NCBI RefSeq assembly: GCF_004143485.2 | Contig: NZ_ML974137.1 | Coordinates: 18,045 to 82,044 of the forward strand | Direction of reading: 5' to 3' | DNA: 64,000 nt | Source of the DNA: Halorussus amylolyticus | GTDB taxonomy: Archaea > Halobacteriota > Halobacteria > Halobacteriales > Haladaptataceae | Shown: piece after piece, positions 33,558 to 42,390 of the stretch | Layout of the letters: each line of letters begins with the position of its first letter | How positions within the stretch are numbered: position 1 is the stretch's first letter | Position numbers and translations under genes: made by a program | The notes under the pieces: model-generated | Told to the model about the DNA's origin: nothing | Database searches by the model: none | The model's input: only the letters and a program-made list of their open reading frames with translations

Positions 33558-34292
33558 TTACGAGAACATCCTGCGAAACGCCGCGTCGGGAAGCGCCTTT
33601 AGCACCCACGCCGCGAGTCGCCACCGCCGCGGGACGTAGGCCCGGCGCGCCTCGCGCTCGATTGCCCGCCGAATGGCTCGGGCCGCCGTCTTGGCCGAGA
33701 CCTCCCAGAACCGACTCCCGCCGGTCGCCATCTCGGTATCGACGTAGCCCGGTCGAACGTCGGTCACGGCGATGTCGGCGTCTCGGCTCCCGGCGCGGTA
33801 CCGGAGGCCGTCGAGATAGTTCGAGACCCACGCCTTCGACGCGCTGTACCCCGGCACCGCGGCGTTGCCGAACAGCCCCGCCACCGAGGAAATCCCGACG
33901 AGGTGCCCCCCGTCGCGGGCCTCGAAGTGGTCGAGCGCGACGTTTGCCGCCGCGGCGAACCCCCGGACGTTCACGTCGATGGTTCGGCGTTCGACCTCCC
34001 AGTCGAGGTCCCAGTTCGTCTCGCCGACGCCCGCGGCGAGGACGACGAGTTCGACTTCGCCCATCGCACCGAAGAGCCTCCGGAGCCGACCCATCGCTTC
34101 GTCGGGTTCCGACACGTCGATTCTGGCGACGTAGGCCTTCGTGGGAAGGGCTTCGCCGAGCGATTCGAGACGGTCGAGTCGCCGGGCCGCGAGTCCGACC
34201 TCGTACCCATCGGCGGCGAGTTCGCGGGCGAGTGCCGCGCCGATGCCAGACGATGCGCCCACGATTACCGCGCGCTTTGCGTTCGCTGGCAT
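33558..34292 (-). CDS. short-chain dehydrogenase/reductase
   Basis: A 244-aa SDR with cofactor motif VGASSGIGAALA, an AAGVG motif in place of NNAG, catalytic Ser in GISSVAG and YSASKAWVSNY. AARRLDR after strand two suggests NADP(H). It lies 6 bp downstream of the amidohydrolase gene on the same strand, so both are probably co-transcribed. Substrate unknown. Confidence 0.92.
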   Translation of the reverse strand: MPANAKRAVIVGASSGIGAALARELAADGYEVGLAARRLDRLESLGEALPTKAYVARIDVSEPDEAMGRLRRLFGAMGEVELVVLAAGVGETNWDLDWEVERRTIDVNVRGFAAAANVALDHFEARDGGHLVGISSVAGLFGNAAVPGYSASKAWVSNYLDGLRYRAGSRDADIAVTDVRPGYVDTEMATGGSRFWEVSAKTAARAIRRAIEREARRAYVPRRWRLAAWVLKALPDAAFRRMFS

Positions 34293-34298
34293 GGCCGA

Positions 34299-35177
34299 TT
34301 AGAGACTGAGGAACTCCTCGGCGTTCTCCCACAGAATCTTGCGCTGGACTTCCTCGGAGAAGTCGAGTTCGGCGAACTGGTCGAGCCACTCGCCCGGCGA
34401 AATCATCGGGTAGTCGGTGCCGAACATCACCTTGTCCTTGAGAAGGGTCTTCGCGTAATGAAGCACCTGCTCGTCGATGTACCGCGGGAGCCACCCCGAG
34501 AGGTCCATGTAGACGTTGCCCTTCTGCTGGCAGATGGCCAACTGCTCGCGCTCCCACGGGAACGCAGGATGGGCGATGAGAATCTGGAGGTCGGGATGCT
34601 CGGCCGCCACGTCGTCAATCAGCATCGGATTTCCGTGCTTGATTTTGAGGCCTCGCCCGCCGGGTGCGCCCGCACCGAGCGTGGAGTTGCCGCCGTGGAA
34701 CACGACCGGGACGCCCAACTCCTCGATAGTCGCCCAGAGGTCGTCGTGTTCGGGGTCGCTCGGGTCGAAGCCCTGCGCGATTTGCTGGAATTTGAACCCC
34801 GAGAGGTCGAGGTCCCTGACGGCGCGCTCGGCCTCCTGTACGCAGTCGTCTTTCAGCGGGTCCACGCTCGCGAATCCGACGAAGAAGTCGTCGTACTCGT
34901 CGCGAATCTCGGCCACGTAGTCGTTCGGAACCGGAGGGTTGCCGGTGTTGGTCTCGGCGTCCCACCCGAGCAGGACCGCCCGCCCGATTCCGGCCTCGTG
35001 GTACTCCTCGATGAGGTTCTCGTAGGTGTCGGTCTCCATCTCCGCGCCGAACTTCTTGGCGGCGTCTTCCATCATCTGTCCACCCGCGGTGTGGAGGAAC
35101 TCCTCGGTGGGTTGGTGGCAGTGGGTGTCGATGATGGGGTGGGCCTCGTCGTGGTCGGTTACTACGTCGAGTGTCAT
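34299..35177 (-). CDS. amidohydrolase family (ACMSD-type) metal hydrolase
   Basis: A 292-aa TIM-barrel amidohydrolase 2 member. Metal motif IIDTHCH at the N-terminus, conserved VVFHGGNST and LIAHPAFPW mid-protein, and MFGTDYPMISPGEW near the end, as in amidohydrolase-2 decarboxylases and lactonases. ATG at 35177 (MTLDVVTD) fits; the longer in-frame start adds an unlikely tail. In an aromatic-degradation neighbourhood it could decarboxylate or hydrolyse a ring-cleavage product, but this is not proven. Confidence 0.9.
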   Translation of the reverse strand: MTLDVVTDHDEAHPIIDTHCHQPTEEFLHTAGGQMMEDAAKKFGAEMETDTYENLIEEYHEAGIGRAVLLGWDAETNTGNPPVPNDYVAEIRDEYDDFFVGFASVDPLKDDCVQEAERAVRDLDLSGFKFQQIAQGFDPSDPEHDDLWATIEELGVPVVFHGGNSTLGAGAPGGRGLKIKHGNPMLIDDVAAEHPDLQILIAHPAFPWEREQLAICQQKGNVYMDLSGWLPRYIDEQVLHYAKTLLKDKVMFGTDYPMISPGEWLDQFAELDFSEEVQRKILWENAEEFLSL

Positions 35178-35248
35178 AGGTGAAACTATGCCCCCGAGCA
35201 TCAAAAACGTTCGAATCATTCGTTCTCGACGGCGACCGCCCGAATCGG

Positions 35249-36118
35249 TCAGAACAGCGCGAGCATCTCGGGAATCAGGTCCTGAACCAAATTTTTCATC
35301 AGAACGGCGAGAAAGAGCGTGATGAGCCCAAAGAGCAGTGAGTAGCCGAGGTGTCCGAAGACGGCCCCGTTCCGCTTCTCGGTCAGGATTCGAAAGAGGA
35401 GTCCGCCGTTCGTCACGCGTCGTTCACCCGACTCGTCCGTCTCCAGTTGCCCGATTACGTACACCTCGTCGCCGGGCGAAACGTGGCGCTCCTCGAATCG
35501 CTGGGCCACGTCGCTGGTCACCGTTCCACCGTCGCTTTCGACGTTTCCGGTACTCGCGGGTGCGCCGACCGCCGCGGCGTTCTGCTCGCGGTCGTCACCG
35601 TCGAACCCGTCGAGTTCGTTTACGACTCGCGCGACCGCCTGCTCTTCGCTCGCGGGGGAAAACACGTTCTCGATTCGATTGGGAACGACCTCTCCGGCGT
35701 CGAATTCGGTCGACGTGCTTCGGTGGACCTCCTCCAGTGCTTCCTCTTCGAGTTCGTCGGTCGGGTCGACGAGTACCGTTCCCGTCTCGTCTTCGACGCG
35801 AAAGGGTACCATCCGGTCGATTCGGTACGTTTCATCCCAACTGCCGAGCGCTCCGGTGACTCCCTCCTTGACCGAGCGCGTGACGGAGGATACCACGGTC
35901 GACTCGTCGGTGACGGCCGGGTCGATAGTCGCGTCGGCTTCGGTGACTGTCCCACGAATCTTCGTAAGGCCGCCATCGGCCGTCTCGATTTCCGTGACCG
36001 ACTTGAGGGCAGCGCGAACCTCATTTCCGTAGAAGATGGCGCTGGTCAGCGTCAGCATTCCGATGTAGGCGACGACGAGTCCGAGACCGATACCGAGAAC
36101 GACTGTTACAAGTCCCAT
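35249..36118 (-). CDS. membrane protein with GIDE-like domain
   Basis: A 289-aa protein with an N-terminal helix (TVVLGIGLGLVVAYIGMLTL), a large soluble domain, and a C-terminal hydrophobic pair. The middle has the order RGTVTEAD ... VVSSVTRSV ... VPFRVEDETGTVLVDP ... GDEVYVIGQLE, which resembles the GIDE domain of MULAN-type proteins, without any RING finger. ATG at 36118 is favoured by A/T-rich sequence (36137-36165) upstream. Function unknown. Confidence 0.75.
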   Translation of the reverse strand: MGLVTVVLGIGLGLVVAYIGMLTLTSAIFYGNEVRAALKSVTEIETADGGLTKIRGTVTEADATIDPAVTDESTVVSSVTRSVKEGVTGALGSWDETYRIDRMVPFRVEDETGTVLVDPTDELEEEALEEVHRSTSTEFDAGEVVPNRIENVFSPASEEQAVARVVNELDGFDGDDREQNAAAVGAPASTGNVESDGGTVTSDVAQRFEERHVSPGDEVYVIGQLETDESGERRVTNGGLLFRILTEKRNGAVFGHLGYSLLFGLITLFLAVLMKNLVQDLIPEMLALF

Positions 36119-36203
36119 AGCCGAGACCTCTCTCCCCGGATATATTTGTATTATTACCAATATCAAAAATGATAACGAAATCGGCGGAGAGGGATTCGTT
36201 GTC

Positions 36204-36665
36204 TCAGTCCTCCTTCTTAATCAGGAACTTCATGTCGCCTTCAAAAACGACCGTGTCCTCCTGGTTCGTCATCGTGGTGTCGATAACCACGAGTCCGGCG
36301 TCGTCCCGACTGCTGAGTTCTTTCGTCTCGACGACCTCCATGTCGAGCGAAATCGTGTCGTCCATGTAGACGGGGTTCGGGATGTCCATGTAGTTCATCC
36401 CGAGGAACGCGAGGACGGTGCGCTCGAGGAAACCACACCGGTAGACGAACCCGGTGGCGAGAGTGAACGTCATCGGGCCGTGGGCGACGCGCTCGCCGAA
36501 GTATTCCTCCTCGGCGTACTCCTTGTTGGTGTGGAGTTCGGTCCAGTCGCCCGCGAACGCGGAGTGCTGGACGAAGTCGTACTCGGTCACGGTGCGGCCG
36601 ACGCTCTCGAACGTCTGGCCTTCCTCGAAATCTTCGAAGTGGTGGGGGGTGTAGCTGTACGGCAT
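36204..36665 (-). CDS. MaoC-like dehydratase (hotdog fold)
   Basis: A 153-aa MaoC/R-specific enoyl-CoA hydratase-like protein: FEEGQTFESVGRTVTEYDFV, the hydratase motif with Asp and His in WTELHTNKEYAEE and RVAHGPMTFTLATGF. In phenylacetate degradation the MaoC domain of PaaZ hydrolyses the oxepin-CoA ring; here only the hotdog domain is seen as a separate protein. ATG at 36665 is chosen. Monocistronic. Confidence 0.9.
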   Translation of the reverse strand: MPYSYTPHHFEDFEEGQTFESVGRTVTEYDFVQHSAFAGDWTELHTNKEYAEEEYFGERVAHGPMTFTLATGFVYRCGFLERTVLAFLGMNYMDIPNPVYMDDTISLDMEVVETKELSSRDDAGLVVIDTTMTNQEDTVVFEGDMKFLIKKED

Positions 36666-36794
36666 GTCTCTCCGTTCCACCAGGCGGAATAAAATTCTAT
36701 GGTCTCGGTCGCGGACGCGACCCCCGACGCCGTTCGTGGCTCTTCCTACTCAATGAGCAATACTTAGGGGCGTGGCGAGTGTTGATTCGGACGC

Positions 36795-37190
36795 ATGTCG
36801 AAGAACGTCATCACCATCTCAGAGGAGGGGTACTCGGCGACGAACGAGATTCGGGACTTCGAGGTAGACATCGACGCGACCGGCGAGGAAGCGCCCGATA
36901 CGCTCGAAAGTCTGCTCGCGGCGTACGGGTCGTGCTACGTCCCCGCGCTCCGCGTCGGCGGCGAGCAGCGCGACGTGGGCGACCTCGGCCGCATCGAAAT
37001 CGACGTGGAGGGAGACCTCAACGACGACGACAAACTCGATGCGGTCTCCTTTACGGTCAAAACCGAGGCCGAGATGGACGACGAACAGGCCGAGAAGGTC
37101 GTCGAGCGCGCCGACCAACTCTGTAAGGTTCACGACGCGCTGAAGGACTCGCTCAAGGCCGACGTGAAAGTCGAGAGCGGCGCGTTCTGA
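36795..37190 (+). CDS. OsmC family protein
   Basis: A 131-aa OsmC/Ohr-type peroxiredoxin-like protein. Two conserved cysteines: one in AAYGSCYVPALR (peroxidatic) and one in ADQLCKVHDAL (resolving). Such proteins reduce organic hydroperoxides. ATG at 36795; an A/T-rich box (atacttagg) lies 25-30 bp upstream. Confidence 0.93.
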   Translation: MSKNVITISEEGYSATNEIRDFEVDIDATGEEAPDTLESLLAAYGSCYVPALRVGGEQRDVGDLGRIEIDVEGDLNDDDKLDAVSFTVKTEAEMDDEQAEKVVERADQLCKVHDALKDSLKADVKVESGAF

Positions 37191-37365
37191 ACCGGCGCCG
37201 TCCGTCGGTTTTTGGGAAATAGTGTCGAACAGCGACGCGATTCGCATCGGACGGACGACCCCGATAATATCTTCCTTCTAACAATTAAGCGTTCGGGTCG
37301 TTCTCAGCTACTGTATATGTAATCCCAAATATACAAAATCTCTAACTGAATTGGTAGCCACCTCC

Positions 37366-38217
37366 ATGGACGAAGACAAGTATCCATCCGAGAGCGGGCG
37401 GCGTCGATTCGTGAAGGGAGTCGTCGGAAGCGCGACGCTCACCGGTGCCGGTACCGCTGCTACGGCCGCCTTGAATACGGCCACCTACGAAGTCGGTGGC
37501 ACTGGCGGGCTGACCGACTACGTCGGCATCGAGAACACTGCTGGTCCCGCTCCGCGAGGGATGCCCATCGTGCCGCTCACTGTCGACGACGAGGGGTATC
37601 TGAAAGGCATCTGGCCCGAGACGAAGGAAGAAGTGCGCGAAGACGGCAGTACGATTGTCGTGACCGAACAACAGATGGGCGAAGTGACCTACACCGGCCG
37701 GTGGTTCCAGTACTGCGGCGCACAGACGGCACAGGGTCTCCGACCGGAAGCGGACCAGGACAACTTCCTGCGGTCCAGCCCCGGCATGTACGACTGGCAG
37801 GACGAACTCGACCCGGGAGAGAAGCTCCACGTAGACGACTTTTCGGACTACGAGACGTGGACCAACGACATCGGGTCTCGCGGCGCTGGTAAGCCCGCAC
37901 AGACGACGTGGCGCTCGCAGTCGGACGGCGACGAGGACGTCCAAGAGCTCCCGGTACAGGTACTCCGGTCGCCGAAGGTGTCGAACCTCCCCGAAGCGAG
38001 TACCACCCCCGCCTTCCTCCGGGAAGCGACCGAGTCGGACTTCGTCGCTTGGCTCGACAAATGTACGCACTTTTGCTGTACGCCCGGGTTCAATTCGTCT
38101 CGGGACGCCTCGAAGTTCGGCGCCGAAGACGCAGTGTACTGTCAGTGCCACCAGTCGGTGTACGACGTGTTTTCGCCGGTGGAGCTGTCGTTCCCCGCCT
38201 TCCCGCGCTCTGAGTAG
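37366..38217 (+). CDS. Tat-exported Rieske [2Fe-2S] protein
   Basis: A 283-aa Rieske protein of cytochrome bc/b6f type. A twin-arginine motif (SGRRRFVKGVVG) begins a signal/anchor helix. Cluster ligands lie in CTHFCCTPGF and CQCHQSVYD near the C-terminus, with a possible disulfide from the extra cysteines. No cytochrome b gene adjoins it, so it may be a stray paralogue. ATG at 37366 is used; a TATA-like aaatataca lies about 35 bp upstream. Confidence 0.93.
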   Translation: MDEDKYPSESGRRRFVKGVVGSATLTGAGTAATAALNTATYEVGGTGGLTDYVGIENTAGPAPRGMPIVPLTVDDEGYLKGIWPETKEEVREDGSTIVVTEQQMGEVTYTGRWFQYCGAQTAQGLRPEADQDNFLRSSPGMYDWQDELDPGEKLHVDDFSDYETWTNDIGSRGAGKPAQTTWRSQSDGDEDVQELPVQVLRSPKVSNLPEASTTPAFLREATESDFVAWLDKCTHFCCTPGFNSSRDASKFGAEDAVYCQCHQSVYDVFSPVELSFPAFPRSE

Positions 38218-38298
38218 TCCGGACCGAGGACACGACCGCCCGGCGTCTCGCATCTCGCAGGAAAACCCTCATGCACCCCCGAATCCAAGAGTCCGGAC

Positions 38299-38754
38299 AT
38301 GTCCAACAGAGGCTGGCAGGACGTAATCGTGGGCGACCGGATGACGGTAGACCAGCAGTTCGCCCAGCGGGTCTCCGACTCGGAGTTCTCCCGGCAGGAG
38401 TGGGGTCTCATCATGACCGCGGTCGAGTTCGAAATCGAGAACCCCGACGACGAGGAGCGCGCGCGAATCGTCGCGGAGACCTCGAAAATCGAGCAGGTGA
38501 TGCCCGAACTCGACAACATCCGGGACCAGATGGGCGCGATAGGCGCGGGCGGCGGAGGTGGCCCGTCGAAGGGGGGCGGCGGCATCTTCGACTCCGTCAA
38601 GGACGCGCTCGGACTCGGCGGCGGCGCGGGCGGCGCGGACGACGAGCGCCTCCGGGCGGCCGAGCGACTCACACAGGAGTACGCCGACGAACTCCAACAG
38701 CACCTCGAATCGAGCGGCAAGTGGGAGCAGGTCCGCCGGACGGCCAGCGAGTAA
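38299..38754 (+). CDS. conserved haloarchaeal protein (possibly DUF5799)
   Basis: A 151-aa soluble protein: helical N-terminal part (FSRQEWGLIMTAVEFEIENP), a Gly-rich hinge near residues 83-113, and a helical C-terminus. I believe it belongs to a haloarchaeal family listed as DUF5799, unconfirmed. Its stop codon overlaps the start of the decarboxylase gene by one base, implying translational coupling. Confidence 0.82.
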   Translation: MSNRGWQDVIVGDRMTVDQQFAQRVSDSEFSRQEWGLIMTAVEFEIENPDDEERARIVAETSKIEQVMPELDNIRDQMGAIGAGGGGGPSKGGGGIFDSVKDALGLGGGAGGADDERLRAAERLTQEYADELQQHLESSGKWEQVRRTASE

Positions 38755-39359
38755 TGGGTCGGTTTGCCCCCGGCGCGTGGCGGTACGCCGCCCTCGCGCT
38801 CGCGCTCGCAGTTGCGTCGGCAGTCTCCTCACGGATTCGAAACGCCGTCGCGCTCGCGTTCGTCGCGCTCGCGGGCGGTGCGCTCCACTTCCACCGCGAC
38901 CCCGACCGCACACCGCCCGAATCCGGCGTCGTCGCGCCCGCCGACGGCCGCGTGTCGGTCGTCCGCGAGGAGGGCGACCGCGTCCGAGTCGGCGTGTTCA
39001 TGAACGTGACCGACGTGCACGTCAATCGCGCACCCCTCGGGGGTCGCGTCGAGGCGGTCGAACACGAACCCGGAAAGCACCGCCCGGCGTTCTCGAAGGA
39101 GTCGGACAACAACGAGAAGGTCCACGTCCGATTCGCGGACCACGAGGTGACGCTCATCGCGGGCGCGTTCGCCCGGCGCATCCACCCCTACGTCGAACCG
39201 GGCGACGAACTCGAACGCGGCGACCGACTCGGCCACATCTCGTTCGGGAGCCGGGCGGACGTTCTCCTACCCGAATCTATCGAGATGGACGACGTGGCGG
39301 TCGAGCGCGGCCAGACCGTCCGAGCGGGCGAGACGGTCGTCGCGCGCGCAGAAACTTAA
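38754..39359 (+). CDS. asd: archaetidylserine decarboxylase proenzyme (PSD family)
   Basis: A 201-aa archaeal PSD-family enzyme that makes archaetidylethanolamine from archaetidylserine in membrane lipid synthesis. Two N-terminal membrane helices, the segment FMNVTDVHVNRAP, FSKESDNNEKV, and the self-cleavage site in GHISFGSRADVLLP, where the Ser after Gly becomes the pyruvoyl group. Short length is normal for the archaeal type. It overlaps the gene before it, and its TAA overlaps the convergent gene's TAA. Confidence 0.93.
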   Translation: MGRFAPGAWRYAALALALAVASAVSSRIRNAVALAFVALAGGALHFHRDPDRTPPESGVVAPADGRVSVVREEGDRVRVGVFMNVTDVHVNRAPLGGRVEAVEHEPGKHRPAFSKESDNNEKVHVRFADHEVTLIAGAFARRIHPYVEPGDELERGDRLGHISFGSRADVLLPESIEMDDVAVERGQTVRAGETVVARAET

Positions 39360-39505
39360 ATCTCGTCGCCGCCGTGGAACAGTGTGAGTTCCTCGGCTTC
39401 GTAGATGCTGATGAGTTCGTTGATGAGTTCGTCGTACGTCTCGTCCTCGGTCTGGAGGCTGTCGAGTCGCTCGACTGTTCGTTCATCGACTTCGATTTTG
39501 GGCAT
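39356..39505 (-). CDS. 49-aa antitoxin-like small protein
   Basis: A short acidic protein, MPKIEVDERTVERLDSLQ and a helical ELINELISIYEAEE, resembling VapB-type/DUF7557 haloarchaeal small proteins. No toxin gene (PIN domain) adjoins it, so the antitoxin label is only by resemblance. Its stop codon TAA shares the bases ttaa (39356-39359) with the stop of the convergent decarboxylase gene. Confidence 0.75.
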   Translation of the reverse strand: MPKIEVDERTVERLDSLQTEDETYDELINELISIYEAEELTLFHGGDEI

Positions 39506-39658
39506 AGAACCGGAGTACTTCGTCTGAGTCCTTAAGCGCGTGGGGTGGTGGGAGAATAAATGGTCCGCGAGAAACTCTACGATAGTGGAGACGTTCGAAG
39601 CAGAACGTCTCGTCCAGTCGCTACGAACCGCAGTGGACGACAAAGCTAACAACAATCC

Positions 39659-39779
39659 GAAAGCCCCCGCCCGGTCGCGGTCGTCTGACCGACATATCCG
39701 AGGCTCTCAGCACCGCCCGCCGCGGATAGGGGTCGGTCAGACGACCTCACCCTTCGGGCGCGACCGGGCGGCCCCTTTC
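39659..39779 (+). repeat. GAAAG-CCCCC element, copy C (best-paired copy)
   Basis: A 121-bp copy. The middle stem ggtcgtctgaccgac pairs perfectly with gtcggtcagacgacc, where copy A has different but still pairing bases. Outer stem cgcccggtcgcg/cgcgaccgggcg and internal loop acatat/atagggg are as in copies A and B; the apical stem is atccg/cggat. It fills the 345-bp gap between the small 49-aa gene and the aminotransferase; I see no gene there. Confidence 0.85.
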
Positions 39780-39850
39780 AGTCCCACCACCCACTTGGGT
39801 CGCCGAGCGAAGCCTTTCAAAACACGACCGTTACGAGAGGCCGCGGGAGG

Positions 39851-40939
39851 TCAGTTCAACACGGATTCGAGCGCGTCCATCGTGCGCTCGACGCGCTCGA
39901 CTTGCGCGCCGTAGCCCATGTGCCCGACTCTGAGGAGGTCGTCCTCGAAGTCGCCGAGACTGGTGGCGACGACGACGCCGTGGTCGGCTTCGAGTCGGTC
40001 GCGAATCTCGGTCGCGCTCCCCTCGATTTCGAAGGCAGTCACGGTCGGCGACCGGAGGCCTTCGGGCGCGAACGGTTCGAGTCCGAGGTCGCGGCCGCGC
40101 TCGCGACACCGCTCGGCCGCGGCCTCGTGGCGGTCGTGGACCGATTCGAGGCCCTCGTCGAGGAGGCGGTCGAGCGAGGCTTCGAGCGCGTAGAGGTTCG
40201 ACACGGCGTGGGTGTAGGGTAGGAACGCCGGGCCGTCGCCCGACAAATCGGGGTCGCGCCACGGTTCGAGGCTCGTGTAGAACGAGTCCTGTTCGGTCGC
40301 CTCGACCTTCTCCCACGCCCGGTCGCTGACCGAGAGCGTGGTGAGACCGGGCGGCGAACTGAAGCACTTCTGGGACGCCCCGAGGCACACGTCGATGTGT
40401 TCGACCGGAACCGCGGTTCCGCCGAGCGACGAGACCGCGTCCACGACGGTCAGTACGCCCGCGTCCTGCAGAATCTGTAGAACCTCCTCGAAGTCGTTGA
40501 GCACGCCGGTCGGCGTCTCGCAGTGGACCAGCGTGGCGGCCGCGAAGTCGCCATCCTCGACTGCGGCTTTGACCGCTTCAGGGTCGAATCCGGCGTCGAA
40601 ATCGGTGGCGTGAATCGTGGGGTCCCCGCCGTGCATTTCCACGAAGTCGGCGAACCCCTCGCCGTAGATGCCGTTCGCGAGACACAGCACGTCGTCGCCG
40701 TCTTCGACCAGCGACGCGGCGCTGGCTTCGAGACCGAGGATGCCCTCGCCCGCGAGAATCACCGTCTCGTCGTCGGTGTCGTAGACGGTCGCGAGCTTGT
40801 CGAGGAGCGACCGGTAGTAGTCTGCGAACTCCGCTTCCACGTCGGGGTTCACGAGCGGGCGACCCATCGCCTCGCGCACGTCTGGCAGGAGTTCGGTCGG
40901 GCCGGGCGTCATCAGGAGTTCGTCGCGTTCTTCGACCAT
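39851..40939 (-). CDS. class V PLP-dependent aminotransferase
   Basis: A 362-aa aminotransferase of the alanine-glyoxylate/serine-pyruvate class. N-terminal MTPGPTELLPDVREAM, the cofactor Asp in VVDAVSSLGG, and the PLP lysine in GASQKCFSSPPG. Exact amino donor is not evident; serine, alanine or phosphonate substrates are all seen in this class. Monocistronic, with the repeat copy C beyond its 3' end. Confidence 0.92.
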   Translation of the reverse strand: MVEERDELLMTPGPTELLPDVREAMGRPLVNPDVEAEFADYYRSLLDKLATVYDTDDETVILAGEGILGLEASAASLVEDGDDVLCLANGIYGEGFADFVEMHGGDPTIHATDFDAGFDPEAVKAAVEDGDFAAATLVHCETPTGVLNDFEEVLQILQDAGVLTVVDAVSSLGGTAVPVEHIDVCLGASQKCFSSPPGLTTLSVSDRAWEKVEATEQDSFYTSLEPWRDPDLSGDGPAFLPYTHAVSNLYALEASLDRLLDEGLESVHDRHEAAAERCRERGRDLGLEPFAPEGLRSPTVTAFEIEGSATEIRDRLEADHGVVVATSLGDFEDDLLRVGHMGYGAQVERVERTMDALESVLN

Positions 40940-41116
40940 GCGAGTGCTTGCACCCTCGGCGTCCTAAAGATGGCCGAAACGGAAATCCGGACCTCGGGCG
41001 GACGACCCGAATCTCCACGAATAGTTCCACCGTTCCGAGAGACTGATTTCTGGCACCTGTCTGCGAAACGCAACATAATAAAATTAATGCCTCAGCGGTC
41101 GCTACCGCTACGAAAG

Positions 41117-41914
41117 ATGAAACGCCGAACGTTCTTGGCGACCGGTGTGGCGTCCCTTTCGATGACCGCTGGCTGTCTCGGCGGCGTAGGCGGCGGGAAC
41201 GGCGGCAGCGGAGATGGCGACGGGAGCGACCTCCCGACCCCCTCGGACGAGAACACCGACGGCTACCCGCCGGAGTTCGACGACGTCCCCGAGGAGCGCG
41301 ACATCGACACCTCGTCGTTCGGCACCTCCGAACACGACGGCGTGGACGTGCCGTTAGCCCCGGTGGACGTCACCCACTACTGGTACAAGCGCGGCGAAGC
41401 CAGATTCGCCGACGCGCGCGGCGCGAAGCAGTACGAGGAGTCTCGCGTGTACGGCGCGGTCCTGAGTCCGTCGAGCGGCCGGGACGACGACCCCGTCGCG
41501 GACTGGCCGAAAGACGAGCGCATCGTCTGTTACTGTGGCTGTCCCCACCACCTGTCGGGAATTCGGGCGGCCGACCTCATCCAGAACGGCTACGAGGAGG
41601 TGTACGTCATCGACGAGGGCTTCTGGGAGTGGTTCGATTTGGGCTACCCGGTTCGGGGCAGCGACACGGAGGACCAGCCCGAAAACTGGGTCATCCGGGG
41701 CGAGACCGAACCCGCACACGCCACCGACGACGCGTGGGCGTTCCACGACCCGACCGACCAGACCGAGGCGACACGCATCGGCGACGACGGAAGCTACGAA
41801 CTCCACCTCAAATTCCACGATGTCGGTCCCGACTCCACGATTCAGGTCGAGACGCCCGCGTACACGGTCGAAGGGAAACTCTCGGACCTGTCGGTCGGAA
41901 CGGTACAGGGGTAG
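41117..41914 (+). CDS. rhodanese-like lipoprotein
   Basis: A 265-aa secreted protein. Tat-type start MKRRTFLATGVASLSMTAGC with a lipobox cysteine at residue 20, then a Gly/Asp linker, a rhodanese-like domain whose candidate catalytic cysteines lie in RIVCYCGCPHHLSGIRA, and a small beta-rich C-terminal part. A sulfur-transfer or redox role on the outer face of the membrane is possible. A TATA-like ataataaaatt (41072-41082) precedes it by about 35 bp. Confidence 0.85.
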   Translation: MKRRTFLATGVASLSMTAGCLGGVGGGNGGSGDGDGSDLPTPSDENTDGYPPEFDDVPEERDIDTSSFGTSEHDGVDVPLAPVDVTHYWYKRGEARFADARGAKQYEESRVYGAVLSPSSGRDDDPVADWPKDERIVCYCGCPHHLSGIRAADLIQNGYEEVYVIDEGFWEWFDLGYPVRGSDTEDQPENWVIRGETEPAHATDDAWAFHDPTDQTEATRIGDDGSYELHLKFHDVGPDSTIQVETPAYTVEGKLSDLSVGTVQG

Positions 41915-41946
41915 GCGTCGGCGCGGTCGCCGACCGCGCCGACGCC
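41914..41946. terminator. 16+1+16 palindrome at the end of the lipoprotein gene
   Basis: Arm ggcgtcggcgcggtcg, one-base loop, exact reverse complement. It starts on the last base of the stop codon, as a terminator hairpin would, although no T-run follows. Confidence 0.7.
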
Positions 41947-42077
41947 GCCGAGTCGATTGGTGAGTGACATGAGACTCCGGTGGGGATTGGTTTGCGGGTA
42001 GAAACTGTCCGCAGTCGGATTGGTTCGCGGTCGGGGTCTGCCAAAAGTTAAGACCCGTCCACACAATCGGTCCCTAC

Positions 42078-42371
42078 ATGGACGGAACTCCGCAGGAGAT
42101 AACCACGCTAGTCGGCCGGGAGGTGTACTCCAACAACGGCGTCTTCGTCGGCGAAGTCGAGGACGTCCGCTTGAACGTCAGCGGGTGCGTCGTCTCCGGT
42201 CTCGCACTCGGCGAACTCAACCACGAACTGTTCTCGAACGTCATCGCCGGAGAGAACGGCGTTATCATCCCGTATCGGTGGGTGCGCGCGGTCGGCGACG
42301 TCGTGCTCATCAACGACATCATCGAGCGACTCCGCCAGCCCGAACCCGAAGAAGAGGAGGCGGCCGTCTGA
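42078..42371 (+). CDS. PRC-barrel domain protein
   Basis: A 97-aa single PRC-barrel: EITTLVGREVYSNNGVFVGEV, SGLALGELN and VIIPYRWVRAVGDVVLI. In archaea stand-alone PRC-barrels are linked to division and RNA-metabolism complexes (CdpB-type in haloarchaea). This one could be of that kind, but the family is broad. It is convergent with the DHH-TrkA gene. Confidence 0.92.
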   Translation: MDGTPQEITTLVGREVYSNNGVFVGEVEDVRLNVSGCVVSGLALGELNHELFSNVIAGENGVIIPYRWVRAVGDVVLINDIIERLRQPEPEEEEAAV

Positions 42372-42390
42372 CGGTTCGGACCGAGATTTT

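Noticed and set aside
39356-39505. Toxin-antitoxin pair
   Set aside because: The small protein resembles VapB-type antitoxins but there is no PIN-domain or other toxin gene beside it.
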